Notes: generated from the sequence alone by a model not told the origin. A stretch of 64,000 nucleotides of DNA from Duganella margarita (GCF_009857535.1 NZ_WWCS01000021.1:20209-84208), one strand, 5' to 3'. Counted from the first letter of the stretch, positions 18,199 through 27,158 are shown. Numbers and translations are program-made.

Positions 18199-19218
18199 TT
18201 AAATCATGCCAATCTTGTCGATACAGGCCAGGCTTGCGCCTTTTTCTCGCAGGCCGGCCGCAAATCCGGGCGGCAGGTGGTCTTGCCAGTCTTTCGGCAG
18301 CAGCACGCGGTCGCCGCTGTTTACTTGATTGAATATTAATTCCAACTTGGATTCGCGGCCGTCCACGGTGTCGACGCGGCCGGCGTGCCAGGCGCTGGAA
18401 CAGCCGCTGGCGATGATGCGGCCGCGCGGGACGAACTCGCGGCCGCGCGCCAGGCGGTCGGCCATCACCAGCGCCAACTGGTAGGAGCCACCCTGGAAGC
18501 GCGGCTGGCCGAAGCGCACCACGCTGCGCCAGCGGCTCAGGCCTTTGCCGTCGAAGTGGCGGGCCGCAGTGAGGGTCTGTTTGACTTCCTGTTGCGCGGT
18601 CAGGTCCAGGCCAGGGACGGCGATGCTGTCTTCTTCTGTGGCGGCCGGCGCCTCCAGCGGGAAGACGCTGACTTCGACCCAGCCGAGGGTGTCGTTGATG
18701 CCGCCGCTGTGCAGCGGGAACCACGCGCGCACGGTGGAGATGGCGGCCGATGGATCGGCATGGCCAAGCAGCGCCCCCAGATGGGTGATTTGCAGCGTGC
18801 CTTCGCCGTCGCCCGGGGCGGTGGTGCGGACGGCGCCGGTGACGCGGCCGGTATGCCATGCGTCCGAGTGTCCTTGTGCGGTAGTGATCATGCCCGGCCT
18901 CGCGGGATGCAGGCCGCGCACCATGCGGTCGGCGAGGACGGCGGCCAGTTCCCAGTCGCGTTCCGTGGCGGAGGGCGTGATGTCCATGCTGAGCACCACC
19001 TGGTCACGGCTGTCCAGCCGCGGCTCGGTGTGGCGCGCCAGCCGGACAACTTGCTGCATGTGTTCTGCGATGGCCGGCGCGTTGGGCACTGTGCATTTGA
19101 CATCGGCGCGGTTGGCGCGCGGCCGGCGGCTGGCGGTGATGGTCAATGTGCGGCCGTCTGTCAGCGTGGCGCGGCATTCGGCGTTGGACGGAACGGCGCT
19201 GGTGGAGACGGTAGTCAT
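18199..19218 (-). CDS. protein with tandem Lon-protease-S16-like domains (unknown function)
   Basis: 339 residues from ATG 19218 (ATGA overlap with the preceding gene; GGAG 9 bases upstream). An internal duplication is visible: LADRMVRG at 95-102 with AWHTGRV at 120-126, and MADRLARG at 252-259 with AWHAGRV at 276-282, with almost equal spacing. The second copy reads like the Lon proteolytic domain: GGSYQLALVMA (243-253) sits where Lon has GPSAGLALA, followed by GRIIASG...GRVDTVDG...K and GDRVLLP. The Ser is kept, but the catalytic Lys position seems to hold Glu289 or to be shifted to Lys291. No ATPase domain is present. Fold assignment is inference; enzymatic activity is doubtful. Confidence 0.45.
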   Translation of the reverse strand: MTTVSTSAVPSNAECRATLTDGRTLTITASRRPRANRADVKCTVPNAPAIAEHMQQVVRLARHTEPRLDSRDQVVLSMDITPSATERDWELAAVLADRMVRGLHPARPGMITTAQGHSDAWHTGRVTGAVRTTAPGDGEGTLQITHLGALLGHADPSAAISTVRAWFPLHSGGINDTLGWVEVSVFPLEAPAATEEDSIAVPGLDLTAQQEVKQTLTAARHFDGKGLSRWRSVVRFGQPRFQGGSYQLALVMADRLARGREFVPRGRIIASGCSSAWHAGRVDTVDGRESKLELIFNQVNSGDRVLLPKDWQDHLPPGFAAGLREKGASLACIDKIGMI

Positions 19219-20411
19219 AGCGATGGCTCCATGCGTTCGAGATGCGCTACGCGCCGCAGCGACAGGCCAGTTTCCAGGTTGGTGCAAATGCGGTCTGCTT
19301 CATCCAGCAACGGTGGCCATTGTTGCGGGTCCGCCAGTTGAAGGCGGGCTAGCAGGGCCCAGGCTTCGTCCAGCGCAGATTGGGCGATCATGGTCTGGGC
19401 GACGCGGCGGGCCTGGCCGGCCATGGAAAGAGGCTGATCCGGCGCAGCCCACGCCAGCGAAGGCATGGTGTTGACGTTGAGCGCGGCCATGCCGAGGCGC
19501 AGCAGCACGGCTTGATGCAGCTGGAAGGTCGGCAGGCCTTCGGGCACAGTGAGCAAACGCAGTCCGCTGCTGACGGCCGGCAGTTCGAGAAACAAGCGAC
19601 GCAACGCCCGCGCATCCTGCTCCGCCGCCAGCGCAGTCGAAGCCGCACCGGGAGACGGAAGGCCGGCGGCATCCGACGTGACGGTGCGCACGGCGGCGGG
19701 CGTGGCGGTGTGCAGCGTGGGCTCGATCGCGGCGGGCGTGCTGACGGCTGGCGCGGCGGCGGGGGCGAGCTCTGGCTGCGCGGCTTCTACGCTTCGCGCG
19801 GCGATGAGGCGGGCGCGTTCGGCTTCAGCGGCTTGTTGGGCGCGGGTTCGGAGGATGGTGGCGTAGTCGATCTGATCGCCCAGATCCACCGGCAGGCAGT
19901 CGTCCACCGTCACGCCGTAGCGCGTGTACATCAACTGATTCAGCCCGGCGCGGAAGGCATGCCATTCTTCCAGCGTAGTACATGGCGGCAGCTCCAGCGC
20001 ACCTTGCGCCAATTCGGCCTGCAACGCCATTTCAACGGCCGCAGAAAAATCGGCCAACTCCAGCCGCCCCGCCGTCTCGCTATACAAATACAAATCAAAC
20101 CGCTGCTGCGTCACGCGCGGATTGGCCGCATCCACCACAAACCGCAACCGCAAGCCCCACTCCGGCGCCGATGCAAACGGCACCAGGTCCACCGTATATG
20201 GACCAGAATGAAAACAGAACACCGTCTCGCCCTGCTCGCAAGAGACCTTCCCCGCCGCCACACGCCGCGCATGGCCACCCGCATTAAATACCACCACCGT
20301 GCTATGCGACGGCGCGACATCCCCTTCGTCGAGCCGAAGCGCGATCAACGTGGCGCCCAACCCACCCGTATCGGCGGAGGACTTGCGGCGGCGGCTGAAT
20401 AATCCCATCAT
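19215..20411 (-). CDS. unknown protein of the kinase operon
   Basis: 398 residues, not recognised. Residues 1-125 are beta-rich (VVVFNAGGHARRVAAG, then FVVDAANPRVTQQRFDLYLYS). Residues about 190-260 are an Ala/Pro/Thr-rich, probably disordered linker. The last 130 residues are helical (RRLFLELPAVSSGLRLL and a LDEAWALLARLQL segment). There is no signal peptide or membrane helix. The N-terminal half shares the general style of SPFH-associated beta domains but no motif I can name. The start ATG 20411 directly abuts the preceding TAG stop, and the stop overlaps the next gene, so it is tightly embedded in the operon. Confidence 0.7.
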   Translation of the reverse strand: MMGLFSRRRKSSADTGGLGATLIALRLDEGDVAPSHSTVVVFNAGGHARRVAAGKVSCEQGETVFCFHSGPYTVDLVPFASAPEWGLRLRFVVDAANPRVTQQRFDLYLYSETAGRLELADFSAAVEMALQAELAQGALELPPCTTLEEWHAFRAGLNQLMYTRYGVTVDDCLPVDLGDQIDYATILRTRAQQAAEAERARLIAARSVEAAQPELAPAAAPAVSTPAAIEPTLHTATPAAVRTVTSDAAGLPSPGAASTALAAEQDARALRRLFLELPAVSSGLRLLTVPEGLPTFQLHQAVLLRLGMAALNVNTMPSLAWAAPDQPLSMAGQARRVAQTMIAQSALDEAWALLARLQLADPQQWPPLLDEADRICTNLETGLSLRRVAHLERMEPSL

Positions 20412-21011
20412 CTACGGCGCTACCGGTTCGACGGCAAAGCCGGCTCCATAAAGTTGAAAGTGTTCTGCCGGCGCGGTGGCAAACGGCCATGCGCGCTCGC
20501 ACTCGCCATCCGCATCCAGTCGTCCTTGCAGCACGATCGCACCGCCGCCGTCAATCACCCGCAACTGCGGTTGATCGTTCAGCAGGCGGGCCGCGAACGG
20601 CGCTTCGGCCGACAAGCCCAATATCACCTGCCAGCCACCGCCCTGCGGCAGGAAGTGCAACGTCCAATGACCGTCATCGGTCACCAGCGCGTCCAGCGCC
20701 TGGGCGGTTGACGCCGCGCGCAGCATGCCGCGACTGCCGCTCCACACCGGATCGTTGGCGGCCTGCGGCGCTTGTGCGGCAGCGGCATAGCGCTCCAGCG
20801 ATAACTGGCGGAAGCGGCGCAGCGTCAGCGGCGAAGATGACAATGCCTGACGCTCGTTCGGCGTCAACGCGCGCGTGCCGTTCAATGCGGCCAGCAGCGT
20901 GGCGTCGGCCAGCATCAGCCGGTCGCCCGGCACGGCGCGTGACAACAGCAGGCGCTCGCGCAGTTGCGCATCCAGATTATCTTGTGCTGAGTTCAAATCA
21001 TTCTCCTTCAT
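20412..21011 (-). CDS. unknown protein, possible anti-sigma-like partner
   Basis: 199 residues. The helical N-terminal half has a LTPNERQALSSSPLTLRRFRQL segment resembling the short helical module of anti-sigma-like proteins. The C-terminal half is a beta domain (WTLHFLPQGGGWQVILGL, RVIDGGGAIVLQGRL). No zinc-binding HxxxCxxC motif and no membrane helix is seen, so it is not a standard ZAS anti-sigma factor. The gene overlaps the sigma-like gene before it by ATGA, the usual arrangement of sigma/anti-sigma pairs. The functional reading is weak inference. Confidence 0.45.
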   Translation of the reverse strand: MKENDLNSAQDNLDAQLRERLLLSRAVPGDRLMLADATLLAALNGTRALTPNERQALSSSPLTLRRFRQLSLERYAAAAQAPQAANDPVWSGSRGMLRAASTAQALDALVTDDGHWTLHFLPQGGGWQVILGLSAEAPFAARLLNDQPQLRVIDGGGAIVLQGRLDADGECERAWPFATAPAEHFQLYGAGFAVEPVAP

Positions 21012-22333
21012 CGCGCCCCCGCTGCCTGCAGCCTGGCGATTGCTTCATTCCGGCGCTTGCGCAGCGTCGGCATCGAAATCTGGTCCAGCGCCGCCAGTTG
21101 CTGCAAGGTGGGCAGCTCGCCGGTGGACGGGTCCAGCCAGGCGTCGGGATAGGTGTCATCCGCTACGCCCAGCAGTTTTTGGTACACGGCCAACCGGACC
21201 GGCAGCGATTCGTCGCGCAGCATGCGCACCGTCCAGCTGCCGGAATCCTGCGCGGCTCGCGCTACTTCCAGATAGCGGAGGGGCAGGGAAAGCCCGGCGG
21301 CGCGCGCTTGTTCGGCGGCCAGTTCGGCGGCGCTGAACGCGGCCTCGCCTTCGCGCGGCTCGTCGGCAGCATCAGCGTCGACCTGCGCGCCCGCGTCGGC
21401 CTCCAGCTCCGGCGCCGCCAGAATCTGGTCTTCCTGCGCCGGCTGGCCGCCGGCTTCCGCCTGCTCGGACTCCCCGACCACGCGCCAGTAGTCTTCCAGC
21501 CAGAGCGCCGCCTCGCAGGCCTCGCCCTGCCAATCCTCTGCGCGGTCCATATTGGACGACAGCTCCTCATAGTCGCCGATTTCCGCCATCAGCGACGCGA
21601 TCTTCCCGGGACTGTTCTTCAAGCTCGCGAAGCGCTTGGATTTGGTGTGCAGCGGTCCCGGCGAACCGCCGAACTGCTCCAGCGTCTCGCTCCAGCGGAT
21701 GATCCATTCGGCCTTGCAGCCGCCAATGGACTTCATCTGCCGCACCTCGATCGGCGTACCGGCCAGCGGACGGCCAAGAATCGCGCCGATCTGCGCAGCG
21801 TGCTGCTCCCACGCCGCAAACAGGCCGGCGATCTCGCGATACGCCGTATCCAGCATGCGATATGTGTAGATTTTATTCGGCGAACACGCGCGACCCGTGG
21901 TGACGGTGTAGTTGTCCGCATCGACCTTGTCGCGCAAGGTGGCATACATATCATTGACCTTCTTGCGCAGCACGCCCTCGGCGGCGTCGTCGTGCCAGAA
22001 AGCGCCAATGCGCGCATGCTCGTTGGCCATGGCGGCGGCAAACGCCGTCCAGTAGGAAGGCTGCGCCTGAAGTTCGTACAGCAGGCCGAGCGACAATTCA
22101 ACCACACTCTCGCCGTAGCTGTTGCCCTCCGCCTCGCCGCGCGCGGTGCGGGCGCTGGCGCGCAGGCATGCCGATACCGTATCGGTATAGGCGTCGAGCA
22201 GCGTCGCATGCTGCCCGGGGTCGAGCACCTGGTGCATCTCAATCTGCCGGAACGCCTGCAACGAGCAGAGTCCCAACAGCTTGCGCACTTGTTCCCAGCC
22301 GTGCTCCTGATACCGGGTTCCTGGCAAGCGCAT
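21008..22333 (-). CDS. sigma-like protein with C-terminal region-4-type helix-turn-helix
   Basis: 441 residues, first gene after a good promoter. The C-terminal 35 residues (LPTLQQLAALDQISMPTLRKRRNEAIARL) fit a sigma region 4 helix-turn-helix. The N-terminal 250 residues are helical and contain Trp-rich segments (SYWTAFAAAM, GKAEWIIRWSETLEQF-like) but no clear region 2 motif. The middle, about 300-350, is acidic and likely disordered. It may be a divergent sigma factor or a DNA-binding structural protein. AGGAA stands 7 bases before ATG 22333. Confidence 0.4.
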   Translation of the reverse strand: MRLPGTRYQEHGWEQVRKLLGLCSLQAFRQIEMHQVLDPGQHATLLDAYTDTVSACLRASARTARGEAEGNSYGESVVELSLGLLYELQAQPSYWTAFAAAMANEHARIGAFWHDDAAEGVLRKKVNDMYATLRDKVDADNYTVTTGRACSPNKIYTYRMLDTAYREIAGLFAAWEQHAAQIGAILGRPLAGTPIEVRQMKSIGGCKAEWIIRWSETLEQFGGSPGPLHTKSKRFASLKNSPGKIASLMAEIGDYEELSSNMDRAEDWQGEACEAALWLEDYWRVVGESEQAEAGGQPAQEDQILAAPELEADAGAQVDADAADEPREGEAAFSAAELAAEQARAAGLSLPLRYLEVARAAQDSGSWTVRMLRDESLPVRLAVYQKLLGVADDTYPDAWLDPSTGELPTLQQLAALDQISMPTLRKRRNEAIARLQAAGAR

Positions 22334-22350
22334 AAATTCCTGTAATGTTG

Positions 22351-22379
22351 TAAATAGGGTAAATCAAAAGGCTTTTCAA
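22351..22379 (-). promoter_or_regulatory. sigma-70-type promoter of the sigma-like/kinase operon
   Basis: On the minus strand TTGAAA (22379-22374) is followed after exactly 17 bases by TATTTA (22356-22351), 18 bases before the start codon at 22333. This implies a very short leader and an independent start for the six-gene block running to the kinase, in addition to any read-through from the transpeptidase gene. Confidence 0.6.
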
Positions 22380-22421
22380 GAATGCCATAAAAACGCGGTT
22401 TGCATTATCCCGTTTACAAGG

Positions 22422-25400
22422 CTATTTCCCCTTCTGTTCACCGTTCTGCGCGGCCAGCGTGGACAGGATGGCCGCCACCACCGGCGCTGCGTGTTCGCCG
22501 CCGGTGGCGTCGGAATGGCTGACGAAGGCTGCCATCGCCAAGCGATGCGTCTGTCCGGGCAGGCTGCCCGCTTCCAGCCAACCGGTGAACCATACCGTGG
22601 CGGTATCGTCGCCGCTTGGCGCAGTGCCGGTTTTCCCGTACAGGCCGGGACGCACGCTGGCCAGCGCCGCACCACGGAAAGCGCCGGCGCCGGTGCCTAC
22701 ATCCACCACACCTTTCATGCCGGCCTTGATGCGGTCCAGCCGGATGCCCAGTGGCGGCGCGACCGCCATTACACCATCGCGGCCGTCCAGCGACAGCAGC
22801 ATGCGCGGCGTGACTACCCTGCCCTGTCCTACCGCCGCCGATGCCAGCGCCATTTGTAGCGGCGTGACCTGCATGCGCAAGCCTATCGACATCTGCCGCA
22901 GTTCGTGGCGGGTGTGGATCGGATCCATATGCGCCGGCGTCGATTGCAGCGCATCCCAGTTGCGCCAGGTGAAGTCCGCCGGCAGCAGGCCGCCATCGAG
23001 ACGCTGCGCCCGCTCAAAGCCCAACCGGTGCGCGGCGGCGACGATCGGACGCACCGCATCCAGCGCGTCCGCATCCAGGGCCTGCAGGTCAGGCGCGCCG
23101 CCGTCCGGACTGCCGAACAGGCTGCGATCACTCAGCTCTCCGGACCAGGCGAACCAGGTATTCAGGCTGTAGGTCAGCGCCTGCGCCAGTCCCAGACGGC
23201 CTTCCTGCGCGCGGCGGTCCAGGCTTTGTTCACGGTAGTTGGTGATGTGGGCAAGACGCGGATTGAGCGGATAGCTGGCGGCGTCGGTCTGGAAGCCGTA
23301 GCCGCGTTGCGCCGCCAGGCGGTTGATCGCTTGCAGCGGCATGCCGCCCAGGAGGGTGTCGATTTGCGGATCGTTTTGCGCGGCCAGTTCCAGTCCTAAG
23401 GCGCTGACCACCTTGAACGTGGAGCCAGGGCTTTGATGTGCGCCGCCGTCGTGCTGCAAGGCCGGCAGTCGCAGTGGGCTGCGCGCGGGGCTGGTGCGGT
23501 CGAAGTCGCGCACCTCGGCCCAGTTGGCGGCACTGACGTTGCCTGCACCTGCGCCGGCTGCGGCGAGGATGTCGCCGGTTTCGGTGTCGAGGATGACGAG
23601 ACCTGCGTGGCGGCCTTCTGGCGCGGGCTGGCTACCGGCGCAGCGGCCCGACTCCCAGCGTCCGCGATGCATGGCGACGCATTCCAGCACGCGCTGGCTG
23701 AGGGCTTGCAGCGGCAAGTCCAGCGTCAGCGTAGCGTCAACCGTACCTTTCGGCGCGGGCAAGCGGGCCAGCATGCCGGCGATGCTGTTGGCGTGTTCGG
23801 TGCTGACGCCAAGCAGGGGCGCCAGCCCCGCCTCCACCGCCGCTTCGCTCGGCGCGCCATCGCTCCACAGCATGGTGCCGTTGCGGTCCTGCAGCTGCAC
23901 CGGCGATGGCGCGCTACTGCGTGCAACCGTGTTGTCGCTTTGCGCGAGTGCTTGCCAGATCAGGCGTCCGTTGGCCACGCGCAGATGACGGTACTTCTGG
24001 TCTTCAGGGGTGTTGAAGTCCAGTGGCTGCACGTTCAGCTGGATGCTGCGCACGCCAGCTTGCAGCGTCAGCGTGATTTGCTGGACGTCGTTGTTGCTGG
24101 CGCAGGCACGGCCACTGCAAGCTGGCGCGAATTGGGCGTTGGCGCCGGTGACGCCACTCCCTACGCGGCCGGCGACCAGCATGTGCAGGACTTCACCGCC
24201 GCTGGCAGCGTGCCGCAGGTTGAGCGCAAGGTGTACTACCGGGCTGCCGCCATTGCCCTCGCCAGCCTGCGGCCAGCGAGCCACGCGCGTCCATGGTTGC
24301 CAGCCTTGCGGGAGCGTGGCGAACAGGCGCGAGGCGGCGACCGGCATCTGGCTGGTAGTGGCGATCATGACGGGGGCGTTGCCGTTGGCGGCATTGCCTC
24401 TGGCGCTGGCGCTCCACTCAGGCGTGAGGTTGAGCGGTGCCTTGATGCGCCAGGCCAGTAGGCGGCGTTCGCTGTTGTAGATGTCGATTTGCTGGCGGAC
24501 GTAAGCGCCGTCAGCCTGGTAGTACAAGCGCTTGAAGAGTTTTTGGGTGGCGGCGCCGGATGGTACCTGCTTCCAGTTGCCCAGTTCCGCAGCGCGTTCG
24601 GTCGAGGGGGCGGACTGCCATTGCAGCAGGTCGCGCGGAGCGATGTCGATGGTGCCGCTGGCGGTGAGACGGATCAGGCCCTGGGCTTGTAGCGCATCGA
24701 ACAGCGATTGGTCTTCCAGTTCGCCAGGACCGGCATTGGGCACTTGATACTGGCCGGGTGGGAAGTTGGCGGTGACAGCAGGGCCGTGCGCCGGGAATGC
24801 GGTGACCAGCGCGGGGCCGCGGGCAGTTGCGGGCGCCGAAGCGGAGGCGGTGAAGCCGGAAGCCATGCTGGTGCTGCCGGCTGGGCGATACATCTGCACC
24901 AGCAGTTCGCCGGCCTGCGGGCACATGGCGTTGGCGCGGCGTTCGATCCGCAAGGCGGCATTGGCGCCCCACAGCAGCCAGCCTTGCTGGCGCAGCCCGA
25001 CCTGGCCGCTGGCGCCCTGCTCGATCTGGCCGAAGCTGGCGTCGCTGATCCAGCGAGCCTCTCCCCGGCGGGCATGCCAGCTGAGTTTCAGCGGTTCGCT
25101 AGCCGGGTCGGTATAGTCGGCGCGGGCGGTACCTTCGATATCAATTTCCGGCATGGCGTCGGTAGCGCTGGCGCGGTCGGCCACCAGCAGCACGTTGCGC
25201 AGCGAGATCTGGACATTGGATTCCTCATTGCGCGCGACCCAGCGTTTGACATCGTCGAAGCGGTAGCCCAGACGCAACGGCAGCAGGCGCGGATCGGTCG
25301 GACCGCGCATCTGGCTGCACAGGTCCACTCTCACCGGTGGCGCGGCCTGTAGTCCGGAGACGATCAGCAGAGCGCCGCCAGGATGCAGGCTGGCGCTGAC

Positions 25401-25769
25401 ACTCGGCTGCTCAGGCACATTGAAGCCGATTCCAGGAAGTACGGCTTGATAGGCATTGGCGGCGCGGATATTGGCCGCCGATTGCGGCGTACTGGCGGTG
25501 GACGTAGCCAGGTGGCGCGCATGGCCGGCGATCAGCGCGCCGCCGCCCAGCATGACCACCAGGCCCGCTACCACGATCCATGCCCCGCGCGTCGGGATCA
25601 CGCGGCGGGTAGTTGGCACCGACGGCGCAGGGGGCGAGGATGGACGATGCGACGATACCAGCTTGACCAACGGCCGTCCGCGCTGGCCGGCGCGCAGGTT
25701 CGCGCCGCGGCGGCGCGCGCGGCGACGCTCTTGCCAGGCTTGCAAAATGGTACGGATGAATCGCGGCAT
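22422..25769 (-). CDS. penicillin-binding protein (transpeptidase) with very large N-terminal region
   Basis: 1115 residues from ATG 25769, preceded by GTGAGGGG; an upstream ATG at 25805 lacks a ribosome-binding site. A basic cytoplasmic stretch and one membrane helix (about 64-84) come first. The transpeptidase domain has all three motifs: STFK at 783-786, SLN at 868-870 and KTG at 1046-1048. Between helix and transpeptidase lie about 600 residues of mostly beta-rich extracytoplasmic sequence without recognised glycosyltransferase motifs. Class B PBPs are usually 570-700 residues, so the extra domain is remarkable. It should cross-link peptidoglycan, likely with the SEDS enzyme at the left edge. 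The sigma-like gene follows 88 bases downstream. Confidence 0.9.
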   Translation of the reverse strand: MPRFIRTILQAWQERRRARRRGANLRAGQRGRPLVKLVSSHRPSSPPAPSVPTTRRVIPTRGAWIVVAGLVVMLGGGALIAGHARHLATSTASTPQSAANIRAANAYQAVLPGIGFNVPEQPSVSASLHPGGALLIVSGLQAAPPVRVDLCSQMRGPTDPRLLPLRLGYRFDDVKRWVARNEESNVQISLRNVLLVADRASATDAMPEIDIEGTARADYTDPASEPLKLSWHARRGEARWISDASFGQIEQGASGQVGLRQQGWLLWGANAALRIERRANAMCPQAGELLVQMYRPAGSTSMASGFTASASAPATARGPALVTAFPAHGPAVTANFPPGQYQVPNAGPGELEDQSLFDALQAQGLIRLTASGTIDIAPRDLLQWQSAPSTERAAELGNWKQVPSGAATQKLFKRLYYQADGAYVRQQIDIYNSERRLLAWRIKAPLNLTPEWSASARGNAANGNAPVMIATTSQMPVAASRLFATLPQGWQPWTRVARWPQAGEGNGGSPVVHLALNLRHAASGGEVLHMLVAGRVGSGVTGANAQFAPACSGRACASNNDVQQITLTLQAGVRSIQLNVQPLDFNTPEDQKYRHLRVANGRLIWQALAQSDNTVARSSAPSPVQLQDRNGTMLWSDGAPSEAAVEAGLAPLLGVSTEHANSIAGMLARLPAPKGTVDATLTLDLPLQALSQRVLECVAMHRGRWESGRCAGSQPAPEGRHAGLVILDTETGDILAAAGAGAGNVSAANWAEVRDFDRTSPARSPLRLPALQHDGGAHQSPGSTFKVVSALGLELAAQNDPQIDTLLGGMPLQAINRLAAQRGYGFQTDAASYPLNPRLAHITNYREQSLDRRAQEGRLGLAQALTYSLNTWFAWSGELSDRSLFGSPDGGAPDLQALDADALDAVRPIVAAAHRLGFERAQRLDGGLLPADFTWRNWDALQSTPAHMDPIHTRHELRQMSIGLRMQVTPLQMALASAAVGQGRVVTPRMLLSLDGRDGVMAVAPPLGIRLDRIKAGMKGVVDVGTGAGAFRGAALASVRPGLYGKTGTAPSGDDTATVWFTGWLEAGSLPGQTHRLAMAAFVSHSDATGGEHAAPVVAAILSTLAAQNGEQKGK

Positions 25770-25956
25770 AGGCCCCTCACGCTTGTGGACGATATCTGCT
25801 GGCACTTAGCAGAGGGGCAAGGAAAAGCGGCCATCGCGCCAAAATGCATTTCGGGCCGCAAAACCTGCGTCCCGTCGCAATCCCGGTGCGGCTTGCAGGG
25901 GCTTGGCATACAGTGACTACATCGAAATTCAATTCAACCACCCCAAGGAGAAGATC

Positions 25957-26196
25957 ATGAATGTCCTGAAAAACTTTGAAGCCCTGTTCGTCGTCGTTGC
26001 TGCCCTGGCCTGCTCGGCCGCCTACACCTTCGAACACCCAACGGCCGACACCACCGCCACCGCCTCTGCCGCCAACATGCAAGTGGTAGTGGTCAGCGCC
26101 AAGCGCCTGACGGCCGAAGAAAAGCTGCAATCGCTGCTGCAGGAACGCGCGGCCACCGTGGCCGCCAACACCACCACCAGCGCGAGCAAAATTTGA
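25957..26196 (+). CDS. small exported or membrane protein, unknown
   Basis: 79 residues from ATG 25957, which follows AAGGAG at good spacing; a longer frame from 25903 lacks one. A hydrophobic segment at about 10-24 (LFVVVAALACSAAY) could be a signal or anchor. The rest is Ala/Thr-rich with a VVVVSAKRLTAEEKLQSLLQER helix. Nothing further is recognised. It is divergent from the transpeptidase gene across a 187-base gap that must hold both promoters; I could not pick convincing -35/-10 pairs there. Confidence 0.65.
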   Translation: MNVLKNFEALFVVVAALACSAAYTFEHPTADTTATASAANMQVVVVSAKRLTAEEKLQSLLQERAATVAANTTTSASKI

Positions 26197-26210
26197 GTAC
26201 GCGTCACCCC

Positions 26211-26251
26211 TTCGCCTGTCCGCACAGCCGTGCTGCCGCGTAACAGGCGAA
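26211..26251. terminator. inverted repeat after the small exported protein gene
   Basis: TTCGCCTGT (26211-26219) and ACAGGCGAA (26243-26251) are perfect inverted copies around a GC-rich loop. There is no T-run after it, so it is a weak terminator candidate or another RNA structure. The rest of the 26197-26408 gap shows nothing I can name. Confidence 0.35.
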
Positions 26252-26408
26252 GCCCTTCCGGCGCTACTCTGTTCGCCATCGCACAAAGTCTGCACACAGC
26301 TTTGTGTCATATGTAAAAAGTTGCATCATCCGGCACACACTCTTGCCGCAGTTGATATAGTTCTTTCCAAGCGCAGTCACAGCGCAAATAACAACGGAGG
26401 ACTACATC

Positions 26409-27158
26409 ATGATCAAGCCTATTTTTGCCACTGCCATGCTTGCGCTGAGCGCTGCGGCCTTCGCACCATCCATCGCTTCCGCACAAGTCGGCGTGAGCGT
26501 CGTGATCGGCAATGCGCCACCTCCAGTACGATATGAAGCCGTGCCGGCACCGCGCCGCGGCTACGTGTGGGCGCCTGGCTACTGGAACTGGGACGGCCAC
26601 CGACATGCATGGCTGGGCGGCCACTGGGAACGTGAACGCGTCGGCAGCAGCTGGCGTCCAGCGACCTGGATTCGCGATGGCGGCGGTTGGCGCTTCGATC
26701 CCGGCGGCTGGTATGTCGTCAGCGGCCCGTCGCGCGTTGACTACATCACCGTTGCACCGCCACCACCACGCTATGAAGTGATCCCGGCGCCGCGTCCAGG
26801 CTTTATCTGGTCGCCAGGTTACTGGGACTGGCGCGGCAATCGCCACGAATGGATCGGCGGGAACTGGATCGCTTCGCGTCCGGGCTACGTCTACTCGCAA
26901 CCGCGCTGGGCCCAGCGTGACGGCCGCTGGTACCGCGAAGAAGCACGCTGGGAACGCGGGCCGAACGGCGACCGCGATCACGACGGCATTCCGAACCGCT
27001 ACGACCATCACGACGGCCGCAACGACCATCGGGGAGATAACCGCGGACGTGGTGACCGCGACCATGATGGTGTTCCCAACCGCTATGACCGCGACCGCGA
27101 TGGCGACGGCATCCCTAACCGCTACGATAACCATCCAGACAACCGTCGCCGCGATTGA
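26409..27158 (+). CDS. exported YXWGXW-repeat protein with calcium-type DxDGxPNRYD tail
   Basis: 249 residues with a signal peptide cleaved near ASA-Q. Two long repeats follow, each with an APRRGYVWAPGYWNW / APRPGFIWSPGYWDW core and a GGHW / GGNW end: the YXWGXW family of envelope proteins. The C-terminal 75 residues carry three to four copies of DxDGIPNRYD-type motifs, like thrombospondin-3 or EF-hand calcium loops. GGAGG stands before ATG 26409. The function of the family is unknown. The next gene starts on the stop codon (TGATG). Confidence 0.85.
   Translation: MIKPIFATAMLALSAAAFAPSIASAQVGVSVVIGNAPPPVRYEAVPAPRRGYVWAPGYWNWDGHRHAWLGGHWERERVGSSWRPATWIRDGGGWRFDPGGWYVVSGPSRVDYITVAPPPPRYEVIPAPRPGFIWSPGYWDWRGNRHEWIGGNWIASRPGYVYSQPRWAQRDGRWYREEARWERGPNGDRDHDGIPNRYDHHDGRNDHRGDNRGRGDRDHDGVPNRYDRDRDGDGIPNRYDNHPDNRRRD

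Noticed and set aside
18199..19218. Active Lon protease
   Set aside because: No ATPase module and the catalytic Lys is not at the expected place; kept only as S16-like fold.
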